Source of the DNA: Synaphobranchus kaupii
Taxonomy: Eukaryota; Chordata; Actinopteri; Anguilliformes; Synaphobranchidae
Assembly (NCBI GenBank): GCA_029718625.1
Contig: CM056376.1
Coordinates: 24,961,130-25,025,129, forward strand
DNA length: 64,000 nt
Direction of reading: 5' to 3'
Numbering within the stretch: position 1 is the first letter of the stretch; the number at the start of each line of letters is the position of its first letter. The position numbers were made by a program, and so were the translations under genes. Below, one piece after another: positions 48,001 to 55,300 of this stretch. The notes beneath the pieces are model-generated. The model saw only the letters and a list, made by a program, of their open reading frames with translations, searched no databases and was not told the DNA's origin.

Positions 48001-48966
48001 TTCCTTCCGTTTCAATGCAGTCTCGCAGAGTACTCTTCCAACAAGGGGAGTCAGAGACGCTCGAATCACTGTGATAGCCCTCCATCAAGCACAGGCTGTA
48101 CCAGAGGAGTTCGTCTTCAGCCAGAACCTTCCAAGCCTTGCTTACCTGTGCCAGAGGTCAGAATCAACATTGGTAATAATAAACTAGGATTAATCTATCA
48201 ACCAACAACTCGCTAAAGCTCCTTGTCGATGCGTATGAAATGATGGTCGAATTACCTGAGCACACCGCCCGAGTTCTGGCCTACTGAGATACTGGAATAT
48301 CTTCAATGCCAACTCATAAGGCAGCTCCACGTCAAAGAATGGGATTTCATTAATTTCATTCTGCAAATGATGAGCACAGGGTTAACGTACATGCTTTAGC
48401 ATCACTATTCCAAATACAATTACCGACTAAAGTTGCGGTCATCATCTTACCAAGTCATGAATTAATTGCTCCACAAATGTGTCACCTCTAGCCACTTTGC
48501 ACTGTGACTGTTGTTGCGTTGTGCGACTGTGATAGACATTTGCCGCGACGTCAAACTGCCTCTTCCTTCGCTTCCTCTCCACCTGAATTCTGTCACGCAA
48601 TGGACTTGTTCTGCCATCCAACAGATCCTCCGCAATCGACACATACCCTGGTTTGTCATTTGCAGACTTTCGTAACTTTGGGTCACTCGATCCTTCCCAT
48701 TCAGTTTCCTCCTGTGAACTCTGGTTGCTGCTGTTTTCCTTGGTCTCTGATACACATTTATTCCGGCTTCTTGTGTGCAAAGATTCTTTTTGTTGGTCCC
48801 CGAAATACCGGTTTTTAGTTTCTTGGTTCGTGAAGTGAGTAACGTTAACGTTACTAAGGTTAAGGTCCTTATTGATGTTTTTCGTTGCATTCTGTTGGTC
48901 TCTGGTCGTTTTATTTAATTCTTTCTCCCACTGCTCTCTAAACGTACATAACTCATCGCCTTCCAT
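18763..48966 (-). CDS. fbxw8: F-box and WD repeat domain containing 8, complete, 11 coding exons
   Basis: Exons in transcript order: 48451-48966, 48256-48360, 47981-48145, 47548-47636, 37065-37222, 32683-32879, 30931-31143, 24195-24322, 20580... corrected to 20570-20746, 20079-20195, 18763-18928 (TGA at 18763-18765). All introns are GT/AG and in frame, giving 676 aa against about 598 in human. The excess is mostly in the variable charged N-terminal region of exon 1. Exons 2-3 (residues 173-262) hold the F-box: VELPYELALKIFQYL and VSKAWKVLAEDELLW. Exons 4-11 hold the WD40 propeller: VRLWD, VDVWS, IQVYS, VRVFD and VCVWE blade ends. FBXW8 bridges SKP1 to CUL7 in a cullin-RING ubiquitin ligase. 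The gene is divergent from hrk and convergent with tesc. Introns are rich in transposons. Confidence 0.95.
19271..19870. repeat. 50-bp minisatellite, 12 copies, fbxw8 intron 10
   Basis: The unit begins AGAGGCCCTGTATGAATCAG and continues with GACATGTCAGTGCTGTGCTG and TACAGAGAGC. It repeats every 50 bp from 19271 to 19870 with very few differences (first and last units are variants, and there are single changes near 19366 and 19763). The near identity implies recent expansion or homogenisation. It lies between fbxw8 exons 10 and 11. Confidence 0.97.
20841..20932. repeat. (GT)n microsatellite
   Basis: A GT run with a few CA and GC interruptions towards the 3' side, about 95 bp upstream (genomic plus sense) of fbxw8 exon 9 and inside intron 8. 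Confidence 0.95.
21760..21943. mobile_element. Terminal part of a dispersed fish DNA repeat
   Basis: The segment with GACTGTACTTTTTGATCAAT, GGTGAATAAAAGTATTGATT and the end CAAAACTTTTGAACAGTAGTG followed by TA matches a repeat end that I associate with teleost genomes. Only one terminus was found. Confidence 0.35.
22150..22800. other. Intronic CpG-rich segment in fbxw8 intron 8
   Basis: CpG-dense runs such as GCGCGCGGC, GCGGCGGCGCTTGG and GCCGGCCC contrast with the AT-rich flanks. It includes homopolymers at about 22527-22539 (T) and 22574-22590 (C). No exon was recognised in it. It could be an internal regulatory island or chance composition. Confidence 0.35.
22995..23232. repeat. Degenerate GT/GTGC microsatellite
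   Basis: An alternating purine-pyrimidine tract of GT with frequent GC, AT and GA steps across about 240 bp. The open frames across it on both strands are simple-sequence artefacts. Confidence 0.9.
23415..24192. repeat. 60-bp minisatellite with CT-rich core, abutting the fbxw8 exon 8 donor
   Basis: Units of the form GGGGCTAAC...GAGCGTGCCCTGTGCATCTC plus a CT run repeat throughout. From about 23750 the unit is exactly 60 bp and includes CTCTGGTGAGACTCGGG. Earlier units (23415-23750) lack that part and vary in CT length. The last unit ends within a few bases of the exon 8 splice donor (24194), and the donor-flank sequence GCGATCGGGGTCCTGT also appears inside one unit at about 23877. Because 60 is a multiple of 3, both strands stay open for long distances. 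Confidence 0.95.
24742..24790. repeat. Tetranucleotide repeat (GACT/GATC)n
   Basis: GACTGATCGACTGACTGACT and further copies follow a poly(A) run at about 24726-24740, inside fbxw8 intron 7. Confidence 0.85.
26255..26400 (+). mobile_element. tRNA-derived SINE
   Basis: TGTAGCTGAGAGG matches an A box and GGATTCAAATCC a B box, about 25 bp apart, followed by a body with GGTACCTAACCCTGGATAGC and TTCAGAAAATATCC and an A-rich tail. The same tail motif follows the tRNA-like heads at 33125 and 39559, so these are one family. The head cannot fold as a full tRNA. Confidence 0.65.
26622..26790. mobile_element. Fish dispersed repeat with CATTTAGCAGACGCTCTTAT core
   Basis: The segment holds GCAGACGCTCTTATCCAGAG followed by CGACTTACA and then CCTTGCTCAAGGGTACAACAG, a combination I recognise as ubiquitous in teleost genomes. 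It is likely a non-autonomous element, and I do not name the family. A diverged relative, split by a SINE, is at 39462-39800. Confidence 0.6.
28411..29369. mobile_element. hAT-like MITE with perfect 8-bp duplication and a nested solo LTR
   Basis: The ends CATAGATATAGAACCATAGA and the exact complement TCTATGGTTCTATATCTATG are inverted repeats of 27 bp. TTTCAGAG occurs directly outside both ends (28403-28410, 29370-29377), a perfect 8-bp target-site duplication as made by hAT transposases. A second, inner pair (CCCAGGTAAGATGG at 28473 and at 29278) is in direct orientation. A solo LTR (28512-29167) splits the element. Confidence 0.82.
28512..29167 (+). mobile_element. Solo LTR nested in a hAT-like element
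   Basis: The segment begins TGTGGCAACC and ends TTTGTCACA, giving TG...CA termini with short inverted ends. It is flanked by a 4-bp duplication ATAT (28508-28511, 29168-29171). It contains AATAAA at 29071-29076 on the plus strand, fitting an LTR polyadenylation signal. No internal gag-pol sequence or second LTR is present. The termini are typical of Ty3/Gypsy-type elements, but the class is inferred. Confidence 0.7.
31144..32682. other. fbxw8 intron 6 (between exons 6 and 7)
   Basis: No exon or RNA gene was recognised. It includes CCTGACGAAGGGCCTTGTAC followed by CGAAACGTTGTCAATAAACT near 32410, resembling a dispersed retroelement 3' end seen in fish. Its last 140 bp (from about 32537) are the start of the duplicated segment copied at 35292. 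Confidence 0.55.
33125..33330 (+). mobile_element. tRNA-derived SINE, diverged
   Basis: The B-box match GGTTCAAATCC is followed by CACTGTACCCTTGAGCAAG and the tail region CCCAATTGCTAAAAGGGCAT, the same body as the SINE at 39559. The A box is weak. Confidence 0.55.
34010..34265 (+). mobile_element. LINE-like 3' end with CTGT tail
   Basis: TTACCTCTTGGAGGACAATA followed by AAAGTGTCTATCTATCTGTC and a (CTGT)n tail is the pattern of a CR1/L2-type LINE 3' terminus, which ends in short tandem repeats rather than poly(A). No reverse transcriptase coding is present. The 5' border is uncertain. Confidence 0.45.
35292..35977. repeat. Local segmental duplicate containing a broken copy of fbxw8 exon 6
   Basis: Bases 35292-35474 match 32537-32726, and the following bases to 35977 match 33430-33915. 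The copy therefore lacks about 713 bp that lie between those parts in the source. The retained piece includes the last 44 bp of exon 6 and its splice donor (35431-35474 and adjoining), but not the rest of the exon or its acceptor. Both pieces are in the same orientation. It is a duplicate and not a functional exon. Confidence 0.88.
35968..36098. repeat. (GT)n(GCGT)n microsatellite
   Basis: GT repeats grade into about 16 GCGT tetranucleotides and back to GT. This long alternating purine-pyrimidine tract contains CpG at every GCGT unit and is at the right edge of the duplicated segment. Confidence 0.95.
37719..39250 (-). mobile_element. Decayed Tc1-like transposon nested in a MITE
   Basis: The ends CAGTCATGTGAAAAAGTGAG (left) and the complement of TTATTTTTCACGACAG (right) are flanked by TA (37717-37718, 39251-39252). 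Minus-strand frames carry a transposase in pieces: a helix-turn-helix part (38540-38830, FNTAISKQFDVHHSTVRRIV), a middle part with GGRGIMVWGCFAA (38228-38446), and a C-terminal part with CPDLNPIDMLWGDLKR (37873-38166). In that last block the third catalytic residue is Asp where Tc1 elements usually have Glu. Several frameshifts separate the pieces. Confidence 0.88.
37873..38830 (-). pseudogene. Tc1-like transposase pseudogene in three frame-broken pieces
   Basis: The N-terminal helix-turn-helix region (38540-38830) has a GRPTKFAPRADRKMLLEV linker. The middle and C-terminal catalytic pieces follow in other frames. The second catalytic block is degraded, and NPIE has become NPID. The enzyme is not functional. 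Confidence 0.85.
39462..39800. mobile_element. Fish dispersed repeat interrupted by a SINE
   Basis: TTAGCAGACACCCTTATCCA at the left is a diverged form of the core seen at 26640. After the inserted SINE the element resumes with CTTGGATTTTAACTCGCAAC, and ends AGACTGCCGCC, the usual far part of this family. Confidence 0.5.
39559..39725 (+). mobile_element. tRNA-derived SINE
   Basis: TAGCATAGTAG (A box) and TGTTCGATTCCC (B box) are spaced as in a tRNA-type pol III promoter. The body continues CGACTGTACCCTGGAGCAAG, then TTCTTTAGTAAATATCCACC, shared with the SINEs at 26255 and 33125. It is the best preserved of the three. Confidence 0.7.
40375..40760. other. Intronic CpG-rich island in fbxw8 intron 4
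   Basis: CpG is dense (for example CGCCGCGTGCCACGCCGCGC near 40640) within about 385 bp, against AT-rich flanks. The open frames across it on both strands have no recognisable domain. It could be an internal promoter or enhancer, and nothing more can be read from it. Confidence 0.35.
41634..42158. mobile_element. Foldback insertion in the left arm of the giant palindrome
   Basis: CGGTCTCAGTATGCTCTCCT followed by GTGAAATGTA at the left is mirrored by TACATTTCACAGGAGAGCAT then ACTGAGACCG at the right. The other palindrome arm continues straight across the equivalent point, so this piece inserted (or survived) only on one side. No clear target-site duplication was found. Confidence 0.6.
42191..42418. 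repeat. Hexamer array GAAAAT / ATTTTC in opposing blocks
   Basis: Plus-sense GAAAATGAAAACGAAAATG units (42191-42258) are followed by reverse-sense TTTTCATTTTCGTTTTC units (42300-42418), so the array is itself an inverted repeat. The mirror arrays at 44770-44871 and about 44905-44985 lie in the other arm of the giant palindrome. Confidence 0.9.
44770..44985. repeat. Hexamer array, right-arm counterpart
   Basis: GAAAATGAAAACGATAATG units (44770-44871) are followed by reverse-sense units to about 44985. It mirrors the left-arm array, but unit number and variants differ. Confidence 0.88.
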
Positions 48967-49719
48967 CTCAATTTATTAAAACCGTAGTAACACTTACGAT
49001 GATTTCATTATATCTCTGGGTAACGTTAGGCGACTTTAGCTGGCTAACGTTAGCCACCTACGGAAACCACGGATCCATCTACCAAAACAGTCCGGCTGGA
49101 AGTGTGTGCCCAGGCAAACTTTGTTCCACAATGCGTGAGCCTGACCGTTTACCGCTGTGCAAAACTAGCTTTGTTTATTAAATTGTGCACGGCATTGTTT
49201 TTCTGGACATTAAACATGTTCCCATCGTATACTGTACTATACATAGCCAATTTCACAAATGCGATGAACCATCATCGTTATCATCCGTACTCATCGTGCA
49301 TATTTTAATTAGTCTGCATTCGAGAACATTTTTGTAATAAGTTATATTAAGCTCCTAGCCTATAGTGTGGTGTACTACATGATCAGACAATACGCTTAAT
49401 ATTTGTGTGCTAGCCTAAATTGTTGTGCATTGGAAATGCACCGAATATTTTCAAGCATCCACCTGTATAAGAATGACAAAGGTTTGTTAGACAAGGCGAG
49501 CGCTTCAAGAGTTAATGATTACCTTTCTCTTTTGGGAAAAGATGATGTAAACCCCACATCATGTGACACTTTAATAAATAATACAGCAGAGAGAAACAAA
49601 CACAGTGAAGATTTTGTCCAGACAGCTAAGGGGATCGCTTTCCACACAAATAGTGTGATACTGTATAGGAGGGGGGAAAAAAGATAAAAGGTTGTTTTTT
49701 TTTTTTTTTTTAAACAAAA
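48967..49719. promoter_or_regulatory. Shared divergent upstream region of fbxw8 and hrk
   Basis: It is 753 bp between the fbxw8 start codon (minus) and the hrk start codon (plus), so both 5'UTRs and promoters probably lie here. I see no clear TATA box or CpG island. A poly(T) run sits at about 49695-49711, just before the hrk ATG. A 94-codon open frame at 49403-49687 has no recognisable features. Confidence 0.5.
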
Positions 49720-49989
49720 ATGTGTTGTCTCCCAATAGACCAGACTTTGCCTCCAGCAGGCGACTGTATTAGCGCCCAGGGATCAGAGCCCTGCTCGGGG
49801 GCACAGACGCTTGCTTCACGTCTGAGATGGATTGGAGATCAGTTGGAAAAAGGCAAGGCTACTGGGGACCGGGGCTCCAGTAAGAGCACGCCGAGAAACA
49901 GAAAAGTCTTGATTCGAGGCTTTTACACCGTATGCACAGCGATACAGATTACCGCCTTTTTGCTGCTTGTTAGAAGGCGACACCTGTAG
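49720..49989 (+). CDS. hrk: Harakiri-like BH3-only, tail-anchored pro-apoptotic protein
   Basis: A single uninterrupted 89-aa frame, against about 91 aa for mammalian HRK. Residues 31-42 (LASRLRWIGDQL) are a canonical BH3 helix: Leu31, Leu35-Arg36, Ile38, Gly39-Asp40, Leu42. Residues about 67-84 (GFYTVCTAIQITAFLLLV) are one hydrophobic segment followed by RRRHL, as in the mammalian tail anchor ending RRNL. The N-terminus starts Met-Cys as in HRK. It lies between fbxw8 and rnft2 and is divergent from fbxw8, as in mammals. BH3-only proteins bind anti-apoptotic BCL2/BCL-xL at the outer mitochondrial membrane. No other domain is present. BH3, tail and position together make the identity strong, although the middle is little conserved. 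Confidence 0.87.
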   Translation: MCCLPIDQTLPPAGDCISAQGSEPCSGAQTLASRLRWIGDQLEKGKATGDRGSSKSTPRNRKVLIRGFYTVCTAIQITAFLLLVRRRHL

Positions 49990-51564
49990 GCGCAATTTCC
50001 TTTGCAACAGCGAAACCAGCAACAGGTAAGTTTCTGGAGGTGATGTGTAGCTAATTATTGTGATTAATCCGTATTTCATCGCCTGGGACGGGTAACATGC
50101 ACGGCTCGTGGTATAACCTAGCCTACTTCGGGGAGTTATAACTTATTTAATAACGTCTAAACAAAACATCGTGCCGTTACTGTTATTGATTTTGGTCGAT
50201 ATTAAATATTGATAAACGTGAGCGAATCAACCGCAAAAAATGTAGGCTAGGCGGGAACGGTGGATTCGCAGAATTGAGTAGCCTAGACTAACACAAACTA
50301 TGTTTATCTACCATAGATGGTGCCTTCAGGACCCTGGTCAAGGAGGGAGAATGGACAGCTCTAAGAATATTTGCACTGAGGAAACTTATACCAGCACTGA
50401 ACCATTTTAGAGCAAAGTCACTCGGAAATCTGACAATTGTCCACATTTCATGGGTGTATTTTTCATGCCATCAAATCCGTAGGACCGGTCAATATTACTG
50501 GAGGCATTGACCCGTTAGGTCGACTCGGGTCTACACCTGTAAAACTTGAGCGGTCTTCAAACGATTGTTTCATATTATCATCGTAGCCTAATCATCAGCT
50601 AGGCTACTGGTGTGCGTTCTACATTTCATTTACAGCAGCTATTGTAATAACGGTGCAAAGAGTGTCGATACATTGACATAATCAGTTGTAATTTAATTGA
50701 TACACATGTGCTACATCAATAAAACGTTTTATAGCTACCACACTGTTTCAAGATAGCTCCATGTTATTTGGTTTATCGCACAGGGCTCAATAAGTCCATA
50801 TAGAGATCACTTGAAGCTGCCTGTATCATACTGGCAACAACAAGAATAGTAAGTTGATGTCACCGTCCCTTGACGGTTGCCGAGGGGAAAAACTTACCAA
50901 TATCGCTACAGGATTCTGGCGTATCAAACTGAGCTTTGTCGTGTTAAATCGAGCGTGCACTGATTTTTTACTGTTAAAAAATCAACAAACACGGAATAGT
51001 GAACATGTACAGCAAACGTAATTCTAAGCAAAAAAACACTTATTTGGAAGTTGACTTAAACGCATTTTATAAGTAAAATGTGATCTCAAGTATAAGTGAT
51101 CATTTCAAAGACAATGTTTTCTCGTTGCACTGTACATTGTGAAATAAGCTACTGTAATTGAACATGCCCCCCAAATGTCTGAGGACAAGGGGGTAATAAA
51201 GGCATTTTTACTGTTAATGAATCTGAAATATTATGTAGAGGGGGTAATGTGTCAAATGCAAACAATGTTGCTTGACAATTATGATTATGATTACCGAAAT
51301 GTTTATACATACAGTTCTATTTTCTAGAACTTTTATAAAGAGCTTTTGAGCTCAACTTTTGTAGCAGTGTTACCATAGATGGCTTTCCTTAAATCTTACA
51401 AGAATAATAGTAAAGAGCATGTTATGGATATTTACATAAGCTATCTTTTTGTATCATTGCAGAATTGTGGTTTTTATTGCAGTTATGAATTTGTGTGTTT
51501 TTATAAATGTGCTATGAGATGCTATTAGACTACCTATCTTGTGAGATTTGTAACAATTTTAGAA

Positions 51565-51570
51565 AATAAA
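51565..51570 (+). terminator. Candidate hrk polyadenylation signal
   Basis: AATAAA about 1.58 kb after the hrk stop, followed by a T-rich stretch (ACTTTCTTTACTACATCTTT), as expected of a cleavage site. Confidence 0.45.
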
Positions 51571-51822
51571 ACTTTCTTTACTACATCTTTTCTGAGTGTT
51601 CCTAAGATTATTTTAAGTAATATGCTCCAATGATGATTTAAAAATTCCAGGGTAAATTATTTAATTTGTGTTTTAATTACAGTTCACTGCTTGAAAAATA
51701 AACATTGTAAAACATAAAATATTGTACAACACCATGCACAGCCAACTTTTTGTCAAAGGCATGAGCTGACTTTATGCAAAAAATTGCATAATAATCATTG
51801 GTTGATTGATTGATTGATTGAT

Positions 51823-51828
51823 TTTATT
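51823..51828 (-). terminator. Candidate rnft2 polyadenylation signal
   Basis: AATAAA on the minus strand about 500 bp beyond the rnft2 stop. It gives a short 3'UTR converging on that of hrk. Confidence 0.35.
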
Positions 51829-52327
51829 TTGGTAATAGAATACATACATCACTGGATGTTCAATGGAAGTTCTGCCCAGGGGGTCACACATAAAAGCATT
51901 AGTCACAAATTATTTTTTATGTAAATTTGTACTCACTATGTGGAATGTTTGTTTTATTTCCTCTGTTCAAATTTTTCAGGTGAAAATAATTAAAATCAGC
52001 TGAATACTGGTAATTGATAGGCATGTCATTAAAACTCGGATTCAAGACCGCTGATTTCTCTCTGAATTTACAGCAAATGCATTACAGCACAATAAATACC
52101 ATTAGTCAAAAACTATCCACTTCAAGTAGTAGCATATTTTCTCTGATGCACATTTGAAGTCAAAAGTCAAGATGGTGACTGTGTGCACACGATGATTTAC
52201 AGAAAAGAGAAGCTTGTGTATAGCAGATGCAAAAGCAAACATCACTTTTTGATGGCTGATTCCTCCCAGCACTGGGGCCCCTGTAGGGGGCACTGTTTTT
52301 TTGGGTGGTACTCCCCCGTTTTGCGGG

Positions 52328-55300
52328 CTAGTAGATCTGGAAGTGGGCAGATGTGGTGCCATCTTTCCAGCAGCGCAGCGTTTCTACGACAGCGGAGCGA
52401 CACAGGGGACACGTCCGCTCACGGTCGAACCACAGACACAGGCACTCCTCGCAGAAGACATGCTAAAAGAGAGGGTGGGGTGGGGGGGCGTTAGCTTCAG
52501 AGCATGACACGGGACTATCGACACTGGTGTACTATAGGGTGACTGCTTTGAACTAGTGCCACTCAGCTGAAGTCATGGAGGGCTACGGTGTCTACAGGTG
52601 GCACTCAACCAACTGATTCCATGAATAATTATCCTGAGTGGACCAACTGAGCCACCTCCCTCCATGGCTCTGAGAAAGAAATACTTTCAAAGGGCTGTGA
52701 AACCAGCTCGACTGCAGTTGCGTCAAGGACAGCGGTTATTTGCGCAGCCATACACAGTGACCTCAGGTAGGGGAAAGCAGCAGCATTTTGCTTAAAGGTT
52801 GTATCAGCGATTTTGGGTGGAAACATAAATGATCACATTCATCTGATTTTTCCTCACGATCCGCTAGCTGCCCGCCCCATAAGCAGGCCGTCAAAAAACC
52901 GCGTCTCTGTAGGCAGCCTATGCTCCGAGATCGTACACAAAAACAAATGGTACTACCAACCACTCAAAACCAAAATAAACAGTATTCCAACCAATCACCG
53001 ACAAGGGGTGGATGATACTAATACGCTAATACTCTTATCTCGCTGAAATCTTGACGGATTTACAAACGGTTTGGTTTCTTACAAACGTTATTAACGTGGT
53101 TATAATTCTGGATGCTTGAACACTATTTTTTAAAACATAACATAATTGGCTCTGAGCTGGAGCTGGCTCTGTTTGTTTGGGATTTCGCTTCAGAAGTGAC
53201 GTCACCCAAAATCACTGATACAACCTTTAAATTAAGCTTCAGGTTTTGTCCATTTCCAACCCAGGGTGGGCAGCAGTTCTCACCTGACACATCAGAGCCA
53301 CCGGGTCTCGGAACTCGGCCTGGCAAATGGCACAAACATCCCCGGCCTCGGTGCACTGTTGGCTGCTGGCTCTCATGCCGTAACTCTGAAACACAACAGC
53401 ACCATGAACACCATCACTACCGCCATCCACACCAGGCCTCAATCAGACTGGCTCTCATGCCGTAACTGAACCACAACAGCACCAAGAACACCATCAATAC
53501 AGCAATCCACGCCAGGCCTCAACCAGACTGGCTCTGGCAGAAACGTTCTACATAGCGTGTTACTAAGAAGAATTTTGTTTTTCAACTGTCAGTAATCTTC
53601 AGGAGTTTACTAGTGTTTATACACTCAAATAAAGTACTCAACCCAGGGCAGGAGAGGAGCAATTCCAAGGGGAAAAAGCCACATAAAGTATTGTGTACAT
53701 GGAAATAAAAGCTGTACTGAAAAGGCAAAGCCAGAGGGCTACATTTTGAGCAACAGCTGAATCTACATTTGTGCTGTGCTTAGTATCATTTCAATTAAAA
53801 TAAAGATGGATACGTCGCAGCTAGACTGCATTGGGAATCACTGTCAAATGGTGATGTGCAGCCTTCAAGGTCAGCATACACTGTGCATTCTGGGACCTCC
53901 TGATGCTCATTGGATCTCCCGTCATCCTTCCAGCCGGTCTGATCTTTTACTTCAGATAATGTATTGGTGAGAGCGACAGGTGCTATTGATTAAATGTATT
54001 GATTAATCTGAACCACTACTATTCCCAAATGTTAGCACGAACAGCGCTATAAACATGTAATGAACATACCGCTAGACTGTTTTATTTTCTGCCAATACGT
54101 CTTCTGTTGAGATAAATAGATGAAATCTGTCTTTTCGTCACTCGACTTTTCAAAATGGTGGATAGGCCATAGCAACTGCCTCTTCTCATAACCAAGAGTT
54201 AAGTTATATATATCCTATAGGATATATATAACTTAACTCATGGTTATAGGCCTGTTCTATTTCTGCTGTGACGCAGTCAAACCTGGTTATTTAAACTCGG
54301 ATATCATTCCTTCCACACATCGGTGACAGCACTTCTTGCCTAATTTGTGCCACAGGTAGCTAGGTATCCCCTAGTGATGTAATGGCTGATGAGCCCCGGG
54401 GATCTGGGAGTAGAGAGAGGCGTGCAAGCGACCATTTCATAGTCAAAGGTTGTAGGAGTTTGTGGACACTCGTGTCTCCTACGGCAAATTAATAATGTGG
54501 CTGATTGTCCTTCAAATGTCAGTCCACGGTCCTATGCTCACTGGAAGGGTCTTCCTATTTTATCTCTGCTGTAAAATAACAACACCTGTCTGAGCTGTAT
54601 AACCAACTTCATGTGACAGGATCCAAAGGATTTTAAAAAGTGGTAAAATCACGAGGCTGTGATTTAAGAATTAGCATTTTCAGACGAAGCCCGTTTCTGT
54701 CAAATTTATTTGTTCTCGCCTTTGCGTCCCAACCTTGATGAAAGCAAACCTGCGTGTAAAAGCACAGACAGCTCATCAAAACTAATTAAAATATTTTTAA
54801 CGCAATATCATTTAAACTCAATTTAACTCATTTAAATGAATTCAGAAAAATTGGCAGAAACTGCTGGGTATGTTGAACTTTGGGAGAGCAGGGCTGTGGT
54901 ACGGTCTGCGATGAGAAATGTCACACAGTCTTAGCTCACCTGGACAAAAAGAAATGCAGGAACTCTTACCTGGGAACTGCAGAGGATCCCTACAGCTTTC
55001 CGAATCGCGGCGATTCGCCCACAGACGTCGAAGGACTGCAAAGCAAGTGCGCAGGTGCTGTACTGTGAGTGCTATCATTTAATTTACCCTGCTTAACATT
55101 ACACTGTCACAGCAAGATTCCAATATTCAACCACGACCAAGAGCTCTTCAAGCCCATCTGCTGACCTCTCCATCTCTCTCTGCGGTCTCTGCTCGTTATG
55201 TTACAACACTGGACTCCACCCCAGACTTCCATTAGCGCATAACCGCAAGCTCCTTCCACTCCATCTTACAATTATCCTGCTGCTCTGTACGTGGTCCTCC

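Larger units (their letters stand above)
49990..52327 (+). other. Probable hrk 3'UTR (with one intron) and gap to rnft2
   Basis: The donor CAACAG|GTAAGT at 50025/50026, 36 bp after the hrk stop, and the acceptor TTTATCTACCATAG| at 50316 would remove a 291-bp 3'UTR intron, matching the two-exon layout I recall for mammalian HRK. The presumed second exon runs to AATAAA at 51565-51570. rnft2 comes from the other strand, with AATAAA (minus) at 51823-51828. No other gene was recognised between them. Confidence 0.5.

Noticed and set aside
47452..48216. A 254-codon plus-strand frame
   Set aside because: It runs antisense through fbxw8 exons 3 and 4 and has no domain. It is a shadow of real coding.
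49403..49687. A 94-codon plus-strand frame upstream of hrk
   Set aside because: It has no recognisable motif, is in a different frame from hrk and has ordinary base composition. It could at most be an upstream frame in a 5'UTR.
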